From DSXH01 sp020724325 (GTDB lineage Bacteria; Bacteroidota; Ignavibacteria; Ignavibacteriales; Melioribacteraceae), in assembly GCA_040756515.1 (NCBI GenBank), contig JBFLYW010000015.1, forward strand, positions 1 to 64,000: 64,000 nt of DNA. Direction: 5' to 3'. Of this stretch, positions 33,393 through 41,930 are shown one piece after another. The notes under the pieces are model-generated. The model searched no databases. It saw nothing but the letters and a program-made list of their open reading frames with translations, and was not told the origin of the DNA. How positions within the stretch are numbered: the stretch's first letter is position 1; each line of letters begins with the position of its first letter. The position numbers were made by a program, and so were the translations under genes.

Positions 33393-34183
33393 AAATGAAA
33401 AATCTTCTGCCAAAAAATGTTGCTAAGATTATAAAAAATAATTCCTCAGGCAGCGCGGAAATTTTGCTCGAACTTCATGAACATTTGAAACGGGAACAGA
33501 AAATATTTTCTATTTTCCCTGAAATGATCAATCTTACAAAGAAAAAATTTTCGACTTTTCAAAATGTGCAAACGTATCTAGACGATATGTATAAATCGTT
33601 GCAAAAGAAGAAGAACTTAAATTCATTTTTTGATTATTACGATAAATTATTTCAGAATAACTTCTCTAAACTTCTATTCAATGCAGAAAAAATTCTAAAA
33701 CCCTACTCGTCATTCCTAACATTATCCAACAGCAGTACGGTCTATAAAGTTTTGAAAGAATTGAAAAAGTCGAATAAAAAAATAAAAGTTTATGTTGCAG
33801 AATCAAGACCAGTATTTGAAGGAAGAATTTTGGCAAAGAAGCTGGCAAAATCAAATATCGTGGTACAGGTAATAACCGAAGCAATGATTTCTGAATTTTT
33901 GAAAAAATCTGACGCGGCAATAATTGGAACTGATAAGATTCTAAAATGCGGCGACATCATCAACAAGACCGGAAGTCTATCACTTGCAATACTAAGCAAG
34001 GAATTTAATAAACCTTTATATGTAATTGCAGACAGGTCTAAGTTTTCAAAAGGAAATATATTTAAGCAATCAGAAATGTCTCCATGGGAAATATGGCGGC
34101 ATCATCCAAAAAATATTTCGGTAAAAAACTTCTACTTTGAAAGGGTGGATAAAAAATATTTAACAAGAATTATTTCGGATTAG
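33389..34183 (+). CDS. eIF-2B alpha/beta/delta-like isomerase-family protein
   Basis: This 264-aa protein belongs to the IF-2B/MtnA/ribose-1,5-bisphosphate isomerase superfamily. The family words are KVYVAESRPVFEGRILAKKL (about 132-151), AAIIGTDKILKCGDIINKTG with the catalytic-type Asp, and LYVIADRSKF. The N-terminal 100 residues are helical and charged. Bacterial members of this size are usually uncharacterised; archaeal relatives isomerise ribose 1,5-bisphosphate. It overlaps uspA by four bases, and its 3' end overlaps the convergent TPR gene by 14 bases. A separate true MtnA exists at 55641-56657. The substrate is unknown. Confidence 0.82.
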   Translation: MKMKNLLPKNVAKIIKNNSSGSAEILLELHEHLKREQKIFSIFPEMINLTKKKFSTFQNVQTYLDDMYKSLQKKKNLNSFFDYYDKLFQNNFSKLLFNAEKILKPYSSFLTLSNSSTVYKVLKELKKSNKKIKVYVAESRPVFEGRILAKKLAKSNIVVQVITEAMISEFLKKSDAAIIGTDKILKCGDIINKTGSLSLAILSKEFNKPLYVIADRSKFSKGNIFKQSEMSPWEIWRHHPKNISVKNFYFERVDKKYLTRIISD

Positions 34184-34775
34184 CTTTTTCCAGTTCCATT
34201 AAAGATTGTTGTGAGATAAAAGCAATTTCAGTATCTGGAAATTTTTTTACTATTCCTTGCCAGATCAGTTTTGCCTTTGCATTATCTCCACGGGCAGCTG
34301 CGATTGCACCAGAATTATAAAGACCTATCTTGTTCTCTTTATCTATCTTTAAGATACTGTTTGTGTACTTATCAGCTTTATCCAGATTTCCTTCGTTAAA
34401 GTATAAGAAGGTTAATTCGAGCATTATATCAATTCTTTTAGGATCCTTACTTATTATCTTTTCAAATAAATCAATTGCCAGTTCTGTTTGATGTGCCAGT
34501 TTTAATAGATCTGCATATTCTCTAATTCTTAATGTATCATTCGGATTTTTCTCATACTTCACTTTTAATTCTTCCAGCCGCTTTCTGGCATCCTCCAGTA
34601 CATTTGAACCCGAAGGCATCTCACCTTCCTTTCCTATACTGCCATGTATTTCGTCATTGGGCATCTTTTTAGTCAGATCCTCTGAACCTGATGAATTCAG
34701 ATTCCTAAAAATCACCATGCCAGCTATAAAGGAAGTAAAAAGAACTAAGTAGATATATAAAGGTTTTATTTTCAT
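34170..34775 (-). CDS. TPR-repeat protein with N-terminal membrane anchor
   Basis: This 201-aa protein starts with a signal anchor (PLYIYLVLFTSFIAGMVIF, residues 5-23), then a polar linker. About three tetratricopeptide units follow between residues 65 and 190 (ADLLKLAHQTELAIDLFEKI, TFLYFNEGNLDKADKYTNSI, GAIAAARGDNAKAKLIWQGI). TPR domains mediate protein contacts; the partner is not evident. Its last 14 bases overlap the end of the convergent eIF2B-like gene, so the two transcripts would be antisense at their 3' ends. Confidence 0.82.
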   Translation of the reverse strand: MKIKPLYIYLVLFTSFIAGMVIFRNLNSSGSEDLTKKMPNDEIHGSIGKEGEMPSGSNVLEDARKRLEELKVKYEKNPNDTLRIREYADLLKLAHQTELAIDLFEKIISKDPKRIDIMLELTFLYFNEGNLDKADKYTNSILKIDKENKIGLYNSGAIAAARGDNAKAKLIWQGIVKKFPDTEIAFISQQSLMELEKANPK

Positions 34776-35097
34776 TACAACTCCAAATTTTCGGCTGTAA
34801 AGTTATCATTTTTTTCCACTATTCACACCAACGGCTATTTTTTTGAACTAAACGAGAAGTAACTTCTGAAAAATATAGCTTGTCATTCCTCATCCCGCTT
34901 TGCGGGATTCGGAATGACGTTTCTCTTTCGCTTCGCTCATTCGAAATAAAATTTCTGAATTTTTCAGAAGTCTAATAAAATAATTAGGGCGTGGTTCAGT
35001 TCCATTTAGTTACATTGTTAGTTTTCTTATGGAACAATAATGATGTTCCTTAAATTCCTTTGTAACTATTTTTTTGTCTAAACTTTAGTAGAAATTA
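34776..35097. other. Intergenic region with composite repeat copy 3
   Basis: About 320 bases lie between two minus-strand genes. The centre is the compact repeat element described separately (34861-34973). The remaining A/T-rich sequence after it (34974-35097) shows no gene. Bases 34776-34860 should contain the promoter of the TPR gene. Confidence 0.5.
34861..34973. repeat. Composite intergenic repeat, copy 3 (short, 113 bp, MITE-like)
   Basis: This is the simplest copy of the family. ACTTCTGAAAAAT at 34862-34874 and its exact reverse complement at 34959-34971 form 13-bp terminal inverted repeats. Inside are the word TGTCATTCC, an ATCCCGC-TTT-GCGGGAT hairpin at about 34891-34907, GGAATGACG and TTCGCTTCGCTCATTCGAAA. 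The terminal inverted repeats suggest a mobilisable unit, though no target duplication is clear. Confidence 0.85.
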
Positions 35098-35922
35098 TTA
35101 ATTACGGTTTCTGTTAACTACAATCTGAACAGCAAAATCGTTCATGAATTTCTGTTTGGAACCTTTAAGGTTAAGCAGCATTAGTTTTACAAACCTTCCA
35201 TTCTCTTTAACTTTTTCTGAATAACTGATGCTCTTTACTTTATAGTCTTCAACATTATACCAGTTGGCAACTGAAATTGTCCAGTTATTATCCAGACATT
35301 TTGAAACGTCAGTTTGAAGTTCTTTATAAAGATTTTCTGCTTCTTTAAGGTTATTGGTTTCCAGAAAGAGTGCATTATAGGAAGCATCGGAATCATCAAT
35401 GAATGCATCTTTTGACTTGTTCAGTTTAACAAAAGTCTGCTTAGAATCGTACAAATTTTCGAATAGTAGAAAATACGCTTTTGCATGAGCAATGATAAAA
35501 TTTAGAGTAGTACAGAAATCTGAATCGCTAGATAAATTAAGAGAGTTGGACGAAGCAAATGCATATTGAAAAGTATATTTGCCTAAAGAATATAAATCCC
35601 CTACAACATAAAGAACCCACTCGCCTTCTTCAGGAACAGATGTAATTATACTTGCAATACCACTTGTACCTTCACTTTGCTTATAAACGTTTCCACTAGG
35701 AGAAACAAAAACGATTTTCGGATTAAAAGCATCTGAGTAAACAATAAAGTTTACAGCTTCACCGGCATATAACGGAATTTGATAACCATCGTACCTTCCA
35801 AATTCCGGTTTGTATTTATCGGTTTTAGTCAGTTCGCCAATTAATTCATTAAACTCAACATCAAACTGCGCATTTAATGATAACGATATGAAGAAAAAAA
35901 GTATTAATAATGTTAATTTCAT
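35098..35922 (-). CDS. Exported hypothetical protein
   Basis: The family is not recognised. This 274-aa product has a signal peptide (LTLLILFFFISLSLNAQ, residues 3-19). The next 100 residues (YAGEAVNFIVYSDAFNPKIV, then VPEEGEWVLYVVGDLYSLGKYTFQYAFAS in part) look like a beta-sandwich similar to bacterial pre-peptidase C-terminal domains, which bind surfaces or substrates. The C-terminal half is helical, with a SKDAFIDDSDASYNALFLE region. It is probably periplasmic or secreted. It lies 25 bases after the MFS gene on the same strand. Confidence 0.65.
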   Translation of the reverse strand: MKLTLLILFFFISLSLNAQFDVEFNELIGELTKTDKYKPEFGRYDGYQIPLYAGEAVNFIVYSDAFNPKIVFVSPSGNVYKQSEGTSGIASIITSVPEEGEWVLYVVGDLYSLGKYTFQYAFASSNSLNLSSDSDFCTTLNFIIAHAKAYFLLFENLYDSKQTFVKLNKSKDAFIDDSDASYNALFLETNNLKEAENLYKELQTDVSKCLDNNWTISVANWYNVEDYKVKSISYSEKVKENGRFVKLMLLNLKGSKQKFMNDFAVQIVVNRNRN

Positions 35923-35947
35923 CGCAATTCCGATATTTATTTACGAA

Positions 35948-37204
35948 TTAAATTCTAATAGTTTTTGAAACGGAAGCAGGTAAATCTTTCACCATTATCC
36001 ACAGAACAGAAGAAATTATCAAAGTAGTTCCGCTTATAATAAAAATGATACTCTTATCAACCGCATTTTGAATAAATGTTCCAATTACAAGACTAACAAA
36101 AAGCTGCGGAAGCACAACAGAGAGGTTAAATATTCCCATAAACAAACCCATTTTAGATTTATTTACTTTTTCTGACATAATAGCAAACGGCAGACTTACA
36201 ATAGCAGCCCACCCTATTCCACAAATTGCCATAAATATCCAAACATTTAATGATGATGTACCAAACAGAACAATTCCGAAATAACCTAAACCCATAATTC
36301 CTACTGATGCAAGATGAGTTTTTACTCTACCGATTTTTTCTGTAATTGGTTCAAGAATAAAAACCGGCAAAAGTGCACCAACTGCATTCAGGATTAAGAA
36401 TGAAATTGATAGTATCTGACCAGTCTCATTGTTATCAGCGGGATTCAATTTCTGTTCAACAAAACCGATCATATAAACAAACATCGTTTGAACTCCAATC
36501 CAGGAAAATGAATGTGCAAAAAGTAATTTTAAGAATTGGCTCCAATCAGTTGCAGAGCTGCTAACATTCACTTCCGTTTGTTCTCTGTGAATTAATTTAG
36601 ATTCCTTTATAAAGAACAATGGAATTATTGAAAAGAGAAGAACGAGTATAACACCGAAGTAAATAAGAAAATAATTACCGAATATAGCACCAATAGCATA
36701 AGCGAGCACACCAAATGAACCGGATATTGTCTGCATCCATGTATAACCTTTTGTTCGTGGCACACCTTCAGGAGTAACATCAGCAATAATTGATCGCGTT
36801 GGATTGAAACTAATATTGATTGCAAGATCCAATGTTAATGCAACACAAACTGCAACAATAATAATGTTCGAAAATCCAAAAAAGCTGCTTATAACCCCAA
36901 TGTAAGGCAAAGCAAATAACATTAATGCAGCAAGTGAACCTCCTATTAAAATAAATGGTCTTCTTCTGCCTCCCCAGAACCAAACATTATCGCTTATCAA
37001 TCCGACTATCGGCTGCCCAATAATACCGGCGAGTGGTCCTGCTGCCCAGACAAACCCGATTTCGTGAAGCTCCAAATTGAATTTTGTCCTCATCAACCAG
37101 CTTAAAGTCGCAATCTGAATTGAAAGGGCAAACCCCATAGCTGTAGCCGGCAAGCTAAGGATTGCATAAAATGGTTTAGATAATTTCTTCTGCATCTCTA
37201 ACAT
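35948..37204 (-). CDS. MFS transporter, sucrose/glycoside-pentoside-hexuronide-like
   Basis: This is a 418-aa twelve-segment carrier. It has the segment GPLAGIIGQPIVGLISDNVW followed by FWGGRRRPFILIGG near residues 52-86, the layout of the sucrose/H+ symporter and GPH groups, where the loop 2-3 motif is extended to D(N/R)-x-W-x-GRRRPF. Sugar import with protons is the likely role, but the sugar is not known. No glycosidase is adjacent. The exported hypothetical gene downstream may be co-transcribed. Confidence 0.86.
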   Translation of the reverse strand: MLEMQKKLSKPFYAILSLPATAMGFALSIQIATLSWLMRTKFNLELHEIGFVWAAGPLAGIIGQPIVGLISDNVWFWGGRRRPFILIGGSLAALMLFALPYIGVISSFFGFSNIIIVAVCVALTLDLAINISFNPTRSIIADVTPEGVPRTKGYTWMQTISGSFGVLAYAIGAIFGNYFLIYFGVILVLLFSIIPLFFIKESKLIHREQTEVNVSSSATDWSQFLKLLFAHSFSWIGVQTMFVYMIGFVEQKLNPADNNETGQILSISFLILNAVGALLPVFILEPITEKIGRVKTHLASVGIMGLGYFGIVLFGTSSLNVWIFMAICGIGWAAIVSLPFAIMSEKVNKSKMGLFMGIFNLSVVLPQLFVSLVIGTFIQNAVDKSIIFIISGTTLIISSVLWIMVKDLPASVSKTIRI

Positions 37205-37241
37205 TGTAACCTCGCAGCAAGTCTATTATTTTTCAAAATGA

Positions 37242-37991
37242 TTAGTTAATTCGCTTTCGCAATAATATCTCGTATCCAAAAGTTAATACTTCCCTAACAA
37301 GCGGTAAATTAGGAAATTTTAATTTAGGAATTCCATGCCTGTATCCGTAAATCGGTCTGAACATAAATAATTCCTTTTTAACCGGATAAAAATTTTTTAA
37401 TATACATAAGAACTCAAATTTTCTAATTACCATTCCGGTATTAAAATGGAGTTTTATTTCATCAACATAGTTTTCTTTTTCATGAAATTCTTTGGCTAAT
37501 GGTCTTAAAATTATTTCAGGAAGCAAATGAAGATATGGTAAATATTTTAAAAAACTTTTAGCTATCTGCTGATGACCTGCAAATGGAGAATATTTAGGCG
37601 GAAAAGTAATATATAAGTATCCGCCCGGTTTTAGTAAAAGATCTATATTATCAAATGCAGAATACTTGTTCTCTACATGTTCTATTACTTCTCTCATAAT
37701 CACCAGATCGAAATCTTTTCCAATTTTTTCAGGAAGTTCTGGGTCAGTTATATCCCCTTCAATAATATTTAATTTGGAATTTTTTTTTAACGCAATATTT
37801 ATCCTTTCTCTGCTTAATTCAATTCCTAGAGTTTCAATTCCAATCGAACCAAATAGATCCAGTAATCCGCCTTCTGCACATCCAATTTCAAGAACATGAA
37901 GTTTGTGAAAGTTAGGAATGAGTTTTTGAAAATACGGAAGAAGATATTTTTCAGTAAATTCCCTCTGCTCGTAGAAATGTTTTTCAGCCAT
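37242..37991 (-). CDS. SAM-dependent methyltransferase (class I)
   Basis: The frame opens with TTG at 38015, but the ATG at 37991 with an AGGA site is preferred, giving 249 aa. The Rossmann-type SAM-binding core is clear: motif I VLEIGCAEGGLLDLF (about 34-48), acidic motif II TLGIELSRE, then DFDLVIMREVIEHVENKYSAF (in part) and LKPGGYLYITFPP. The C-terminal part (PLAKEFHEKENYVDEIKLHF) may bind substrate. The acceptor, such as a lipid, glycan or small molecule, cannot be told. It diverges from smpB. Confidence 0.87.
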   Translation of the reverse strand: MAEKHFYEQREFTEKYLLPYFQKLIPNFHKLHVLEIGCAEGGLLDLFGSIGIETLGIELSRERINIALKKNSKLNIIEGDITDPELPEKIGKDFDLVIMREVIEHVENKYSAFDNIDLLLKPGGYLYITFPPKYSPFAGHQQIAKSFLKYLPYLHLLPEIILRPLAKEFHEKENYVDEIKLHFNTGMVIRKFEFLCILKNFYPVKKELFMFRPIYGYRHGIPKLKFPNLPLVREVLTFGYEILLRKRIN

Positions 37992-38148
37992 AAATTCCTG
38001 TGAATAAGCGGACAAAAATTAGTGAAAGTTTTGTTTGGAAAAAATTCTTTTGCCCGAATGAAAAATATTAAAAAAAATATTTGAAATCGGATGAATTCTT
38101 GCATTTATTTAGCAATAAAAATAAATTTTGTCCGCCTTTTTTTAAAAT

Positions 38149-38604
38149 ATGACAGATAACAGCGTTGAGAAGAACATAACAGTAAACAGAAAAGCTCAGC
38201 ACGAATATTTTATTTTGCAGAGATTTGAAGCCGGAGTTGTTCTGGTCGGTTCTGAAGTTAAATCAGCTAGACAGAATAAAGTTTCTTTAGTTGACAGTTA
38301 TGCAGTAGTTGAAAACGGCGAGGTCTGGTTATACAATACTAATATTGCCGTGTACGATCAGGCAAGTATTAATAACCACGATCCGGTTCGAAAGAGAAAG
38401 CTGCTATTAAACCGGAATGAAATAAGAAAGATAACTAAAGGAACTAATGAAAAAGGAAACACACTAATACCGTTAAGAATGTATTTCAAGAACGGAAAAG
38501 TTAAAGTAGAGATTTCGTTAGCGACCGGCAAAAGACAATATGATAAGAGAGAAGATATAGCAAAAAGGGAAGCTAAAAGAGAACTTCAGAGGCGGCTGAA
38601 ATAA
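38149..38604 (+). CDS. smpB: SsrA-binding protein
   Basis: This 151-aa protein binds tmRNA and brings it to stalled ribosomes for trans-translation. Residues 8-30 (ITVNRKAQHEYFILQRFEAG) and GSEVKSARQNKVSLVDSYA are the family's oligonucleotide-binding core, and the C-terminal RQYDKREDIAKREAKRELQR is the ribosome-contacting tail. Length is normal. It is followed 16 bases later by tyrS. The ssrA gene is not in the window. Confidence 0.97.
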   Translation: MTDNSVEKNITVNRKAQHEYFILQRFEAGVVLVGSEVKSARQNKVSLVDSYAVVENGEVWLYNTNIAVYDQASINNHDPVRKRKLLLNRNEIRKITKGTNEKGNTLIPLRMYFKNGKVKVEISLATGKRQYDKREDIAKREAKRELQRRLK

Positions 38605-38620
38605 TGAATGGAGTAAACTA

Positions 38621-39847
38621 TTGAATAAGAAATTGATCTTTCCATCTGTTAATGAGCAGATGGATCTTATAAAACGCGGAGCATTCGAAATTATTCCTGA
38701 AGATGAACTAATTCAAAAACTTGAAAAATCGTTCAAAGAGAATTTTCCGTTAAAAATAAAGTTAGGATGCGATCCAACCCGCCCAGACCTGCACCTTGGT
38801 CATTCTGTTGTGTTACGTAAGCTAGCCCAATTCCAAAGTTTAGGTCACGATGCTATACTTATTATCGGCGATTTTACTGGTATGATAGGAGATCCTTCCG
38901 GCAGAAACTCATCCCGTCCTCCCTTATCATTCGATGAAGCGCGAGAAAACGGTAAATCTTATTTTGAACAAGCATCAAAGATACTTAACAAAGAGAAAAC
39001 AAGAATCGTTTATAATTCCGAATGGCTTGGAAAGATGTCTTTTGAAGATGTTATTAAACTTACATCTAAATACACGGTTGCAAGGATGCTTGAAAGAGAC
39101 GACTTTACTAAACGGTTCAAAAGCGGAATACCAATTCTAATTCATGAAATCCTCTACCCACTTGCTCAAGCAATGGATTCCGTAGCAATTCAAAGTGATG
39201 TTGAGCTTGGAGGAACCGATCAAAAATTCAATTTATTAGTTGGACGTGATATTCAGCGCGAGTTCGGAGCAAGTCCACAGGTTATTTTAACTATGCCATT
39301 ATTAGCCGGGACCGATGGTGTAGAGAAGATGAGTAAATCCATGGATAATTACATTGGTATCAATGAATCACCAAAAGAAATTTTTGGTAAGACGCTTTCA
39401 ATTCCGGATGAACTGATTTATTCATATTTTGAACTAGCAGCAGATATTACAAACGACGAACTAAATAACGTGCATCAATTGCTTATGGATAAATCAGTTA
39501 ATCCAAAAGATCTCAAAAGAAAATTAGCAAGAACTCTTGTTACAATGTACCATTCAATGGACGAAGCGCAAGCTGCAGAAAATGAATTTGATACAATATT
39601 TATTAAAAAAGGATTGCCAGACATTATACAAGAATACAAGATTGATGATAGTGAAAAGAATATACTGGATTTATTAGTTTTAGTTGGATTTGCTCCCTCA
39701 AAAGCTGAGGCAAGAAGATTGGTTCAGCAAGGCGGTGTAACAATAGATGGTGAAAAAATTGCCGACATAACAGACATCATCAAATTTGACAGAGATAAAA
39801 TTTTAAAAGTAGGCAAAAGAAACTTCATTAAAATACTATGTAGATAA
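38621..39847 (+). CDS. tyrS: Tyrosyl-tRNA synthetase
   Basis: This 408-aa class I aminoacyl-tRNA synthetase charges tRNA-Tyr. The HIGH motif appears as HLGHS (about residues 52-56), with preceding LGCDPTRPDLHLGH, then LGGTDQKFNLLVGRD and the KMSKS motif VEKMSKSMDN. An S4 RNA-binding domain closes the protein (VGFAPSKAEARRLVQQGGVT). The start is TTG at 38621 with GGAG nine bases upstream. The next ATG would cut into the conserved FPSVNEQMDLIKRG segment, so TTG is right. It lies between smpB and the arginine decarboxylase gene. Confidence 0.97.
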   Translation: MNKKLIFPSVNEQMDLIKRGAFEIIPEDELIQKLEKSFKENFPLKIKLGCDPTRPDLHLGHSVVLRKLAQFQSLGHDAILIIGDFTGMIGDPSGRNSSRPPLSFDEARENGKSYFEQASKILNKEKTRIVYNSEWLGKMSFEDVIKLTSKYTVARMLERDDFTKRFKSGIPILIHEILYPLAQAMDSVAIQSDVELGGTDQKFNLLVGRDIQREFGASPQVILTMPLLAGTDGVEKMSKSMDNYIGINESPKEIFGKTLSIPDELIYSYFELAADITNDELNNVHQLLMDKSVNPKDLKRKLARTLVTMYHSMDEAQAAENEFDTIFIKKGLPDIIQEYKIDDSEKNILDLLVLVGFAPSKAEARRLVQQGGVTIDGEKIADITDIIKFDRDKILKVGKRNFIKILCR

Positions 39848-39862
39848 AAAGGAGGTATTGAA

Positions 39863-40408
39863 TTGTACGTTCCAACAAGAATCTTTTTTTCAAAAGGAGT
39901 AGGCAAGCACAAAGAATATTTAGCATCCTTCGAATTAGCACTTCGAAGTGCCGGCATAGAAATATGTAATCTGGTTTCAGTAAGCAGTATTTTTCCGGTT
40001 GGGTGCAAAGTAATTTCTAGAAGCCAGGGATTAAAGCTGCTTAAACCGGGTCAGATTACACATTGTGTAATGGCCCGCAACGCCACGAACGAACCAAATA
40101 GATTAATAGCTTCTTCAATCGGAGTTGCTATTCCTGCTAATAGAACAATGTATGGTTACCTTTCTGAACATCATCCATATGGCGAAACAGAAAAAGTTGC
40201 CGGTGATTATGCAGAGGATTTAGCAGCTACGATGCTTGCTACCACTCTTGGCGTGGAATTCGATGCTGAAAAAGCATGGAACGAACGTGAACAGGTTTAT
40301 AAAATGTCTGGTAAAATTGTCAGGAGCTTTAATGTAACCCAATCTGCTCAAGGTGATAAAAGAGGATTGTGGACAACAGTAATTGCAGTAGGTATTCTAA
40401 TGCCCTAA
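39863..40408 (+). CDS. Pyruvoyl-dependent arginine decarboxylase
   Basis: This 181-aa proenzyme belongs to the PvlArgDC family, which makes agmatine from arginine for polyamine synthesis. The self-cleavage serine pair is in LVSVSSIFPVGCKVI (Ser41-Ser42); family members cut there and convert the second serine to the pyruvoyl cofactor. Other landmarks are GQITHCVMARNATNEPNRLI, GYLSEHHPYGET and AEDLAATMLATTLGVEFD. The start is TTG at 39863 with a perfect GGAGG upstream, 15 bases after tyrS. It replaces the larger PLP enzyme SpeA. Known chiefly from archaea, Chlorobi and Chlamydiae. Confidence 0.92.
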   Translation: MYVPTRIFFSKGVGKHKEYLASFELALRSAGIEICNLVSVSSIFPVGCKVISRSQGLKLLKPGQITHCVMARNATNEPNRLIASSIGVAIPANRTMYGYLSEHHPYGETEKVAGDYAEDLAATMLATTLGVEFDAEKAWNEREQVYKMSGKIVRSFNVTQSAQGDKRGLWTTVIAVGILMP

Positions 40409-40517
40409 AGATTTGAGAGAATATCTAAAAAGTAATTGCGCAAATAAAAATCTGTTTAACCCAGCTAAAATTAGAGCTTGCCCTTTGTCTGCTGGCGGAT
40501 TATCAGACCGCTATCAT

Positions 40518-41930
40518 TTAATAATTTGACTTGTTGAGAGAACTACTCTCCAGTATCAGCCCGATAAGGTGAATTATTCCAGCGGCAAATAATCCAACAA
40601 TCATTGGTTCTATAATAGATATATAACCCGAATTGATATATCCTCTTAAAAAATACCATGCAATACTAGTAAACGATCCGGTAATTATTTCCATAAACGC
40701 AACTTTATTACCAACTCTAAATTTCTCGTAGTAAGCACCAAAGATTAGTAATATTATTCCGGGTATGCAGAAGCTCCCAATTAAATACCATAAATTGATC
40801 ACGGACTGAATGGTTGCAGATAAAATAACTGCAATTATACCGGAACAAATAATTCCTATTTTTACATAAAGGACTAACTTTTTATCAGATATTTTTTTAT
40901 CAAAAGACTTTAGTAATAGATCTTTACCGAACGTAGTTCCGCTGATAAAGAGAAAGCTGTTTGACGTAGAAATAATTGTAGCAAATAGAGCAGCGTAAAA
41001 GATTCCTTTTAAACCGCTGCCCAATACTTTTTCTGCGTAAACTGGGAATGCAAAGACGGGGTTTTCCAGTTCAGGTAATACAGCTCGCGCAAACAATCCG
41101 GTTGTAGTTGTAAGAAAATCGAATAAAATCCAAAAGACAACAGAAATAATAATTCCCCATTTTGCAGTATTACCTGTTTTGGCAGCATAACACCTCTGAT
41201 GAAATCCAGGATCGGCAAAAGTCCATAATGCAATTAAAAACCATACAATAAGATAAAATGGTGATGAACCACCAGTAATACTAAGATGATTTTCAGGCAG
41301 TGATTCTACAAGAAAATTTATTCCGCCTATCTCCTTAAATGAAAAATAAACTATAACAACAAATCCTATGAACATAATAAAAAACTGCAGAACATCGGTG
41401 TATAAATCGCTTTTATATCCGCCTCTAATTAAATAAGCAGATGATAAAAAAGTTGCTATAATCAAGGACCAAAGTAAACTAAAACCAAATATTAAATTAA
41501 TTAGACTTCCGATCATAAGTATGTATGGAGCGGGTGAAACCAAAATAAATATCAGGATAGAAGTTATTATACCAACTCCTTTGCCATACACCAATGCAAG
41601 TTTATCAGGAATAGTGTATAGAGAAGCATTCCTTATTTTTTGCGCGAACAGAAATGCAAAAATAATTGCAAAAATATAGTAAGGTAATCCCTGTGTTAAC
41701 CAGCTAAGTAAACCGTGCCGGTATGTGAATTCACCTACACCTAAAATTCCGCCATACCAGGTAGATACATTCGTAAGAATAAATAATATTAGTCCTACTT
41801 TTCTTCCATGCAGAAGATATTCTTCGTTATCATTTATCTTTTTACGGAAACCGGGTATTAAACCAATTATTATAAGGGCACCGAAAAAAGAGAGTAATAT
41901 TATAATATCCAGTGTGCTAAATGAGATCAT
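40518..41930 (-). CDS. Sodium:solute symporter, candidate thiamine(-precursor) permease
   Basis: This 470-aa protein has about 13 membrane segments and the SSS family layout: WYGGILGVGEFTYRHGLLSW (in the segment around residues 58-77), LIRGGYKSDLYTDVLQFFIM, and FADPGFHQRCYAAKTGNTAK. The family imports small solutes such as pantothenate, sugars or vitamins with sodium. It is the third gene of an operon led by a TPP riboswitch, a TonB receptor and thiamine pyrophosphokinase, overlapping the last by 14 bases. The vitamin role is therefore inferred from context. Thiamine, HMP or thiazole are the candidates. Confidence 0.85.
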   Translation of the reverse strand: MISFSTLDIIILLSFFGALIIIGLIPGFRKKINDNEEYLLHGRKVGLILFILTNVSTWYGGILGVGEFTYRHGLLSWLTQGLPYYIFAIIFAFLFAQKIRNASLYTIPDKLALVYGKGVGIITSILIFILVSPAPYILMIGSLINLIFGFSLLWSLIIATFLSSAYLIRGGYKSDLYTDVLQFFIMFIGFVVIVYFSFKEIGGINFLVESLPENHLSITGGSSPFYLIVWFLIALWTFADPGFHQRCYAAKTGNTAKWGIIISVVFWILFDFLTTTTGLFARAVLPELENPVFAFPVYAEKVLGSGLKGIFYAALFATIISTSNSFLFISGTTFGKDLLLKSFDKKISDKKLVLYVKIGIICSGIIAVILSATIQSVINLWYLIGSFCIPGIILLIFGAYYEKFRVGNKVAFMEIITGSFTSIAWYFLRGYINSGYISIIEPMIVGLFAAGIIHLIGLILESSSLNKSNY

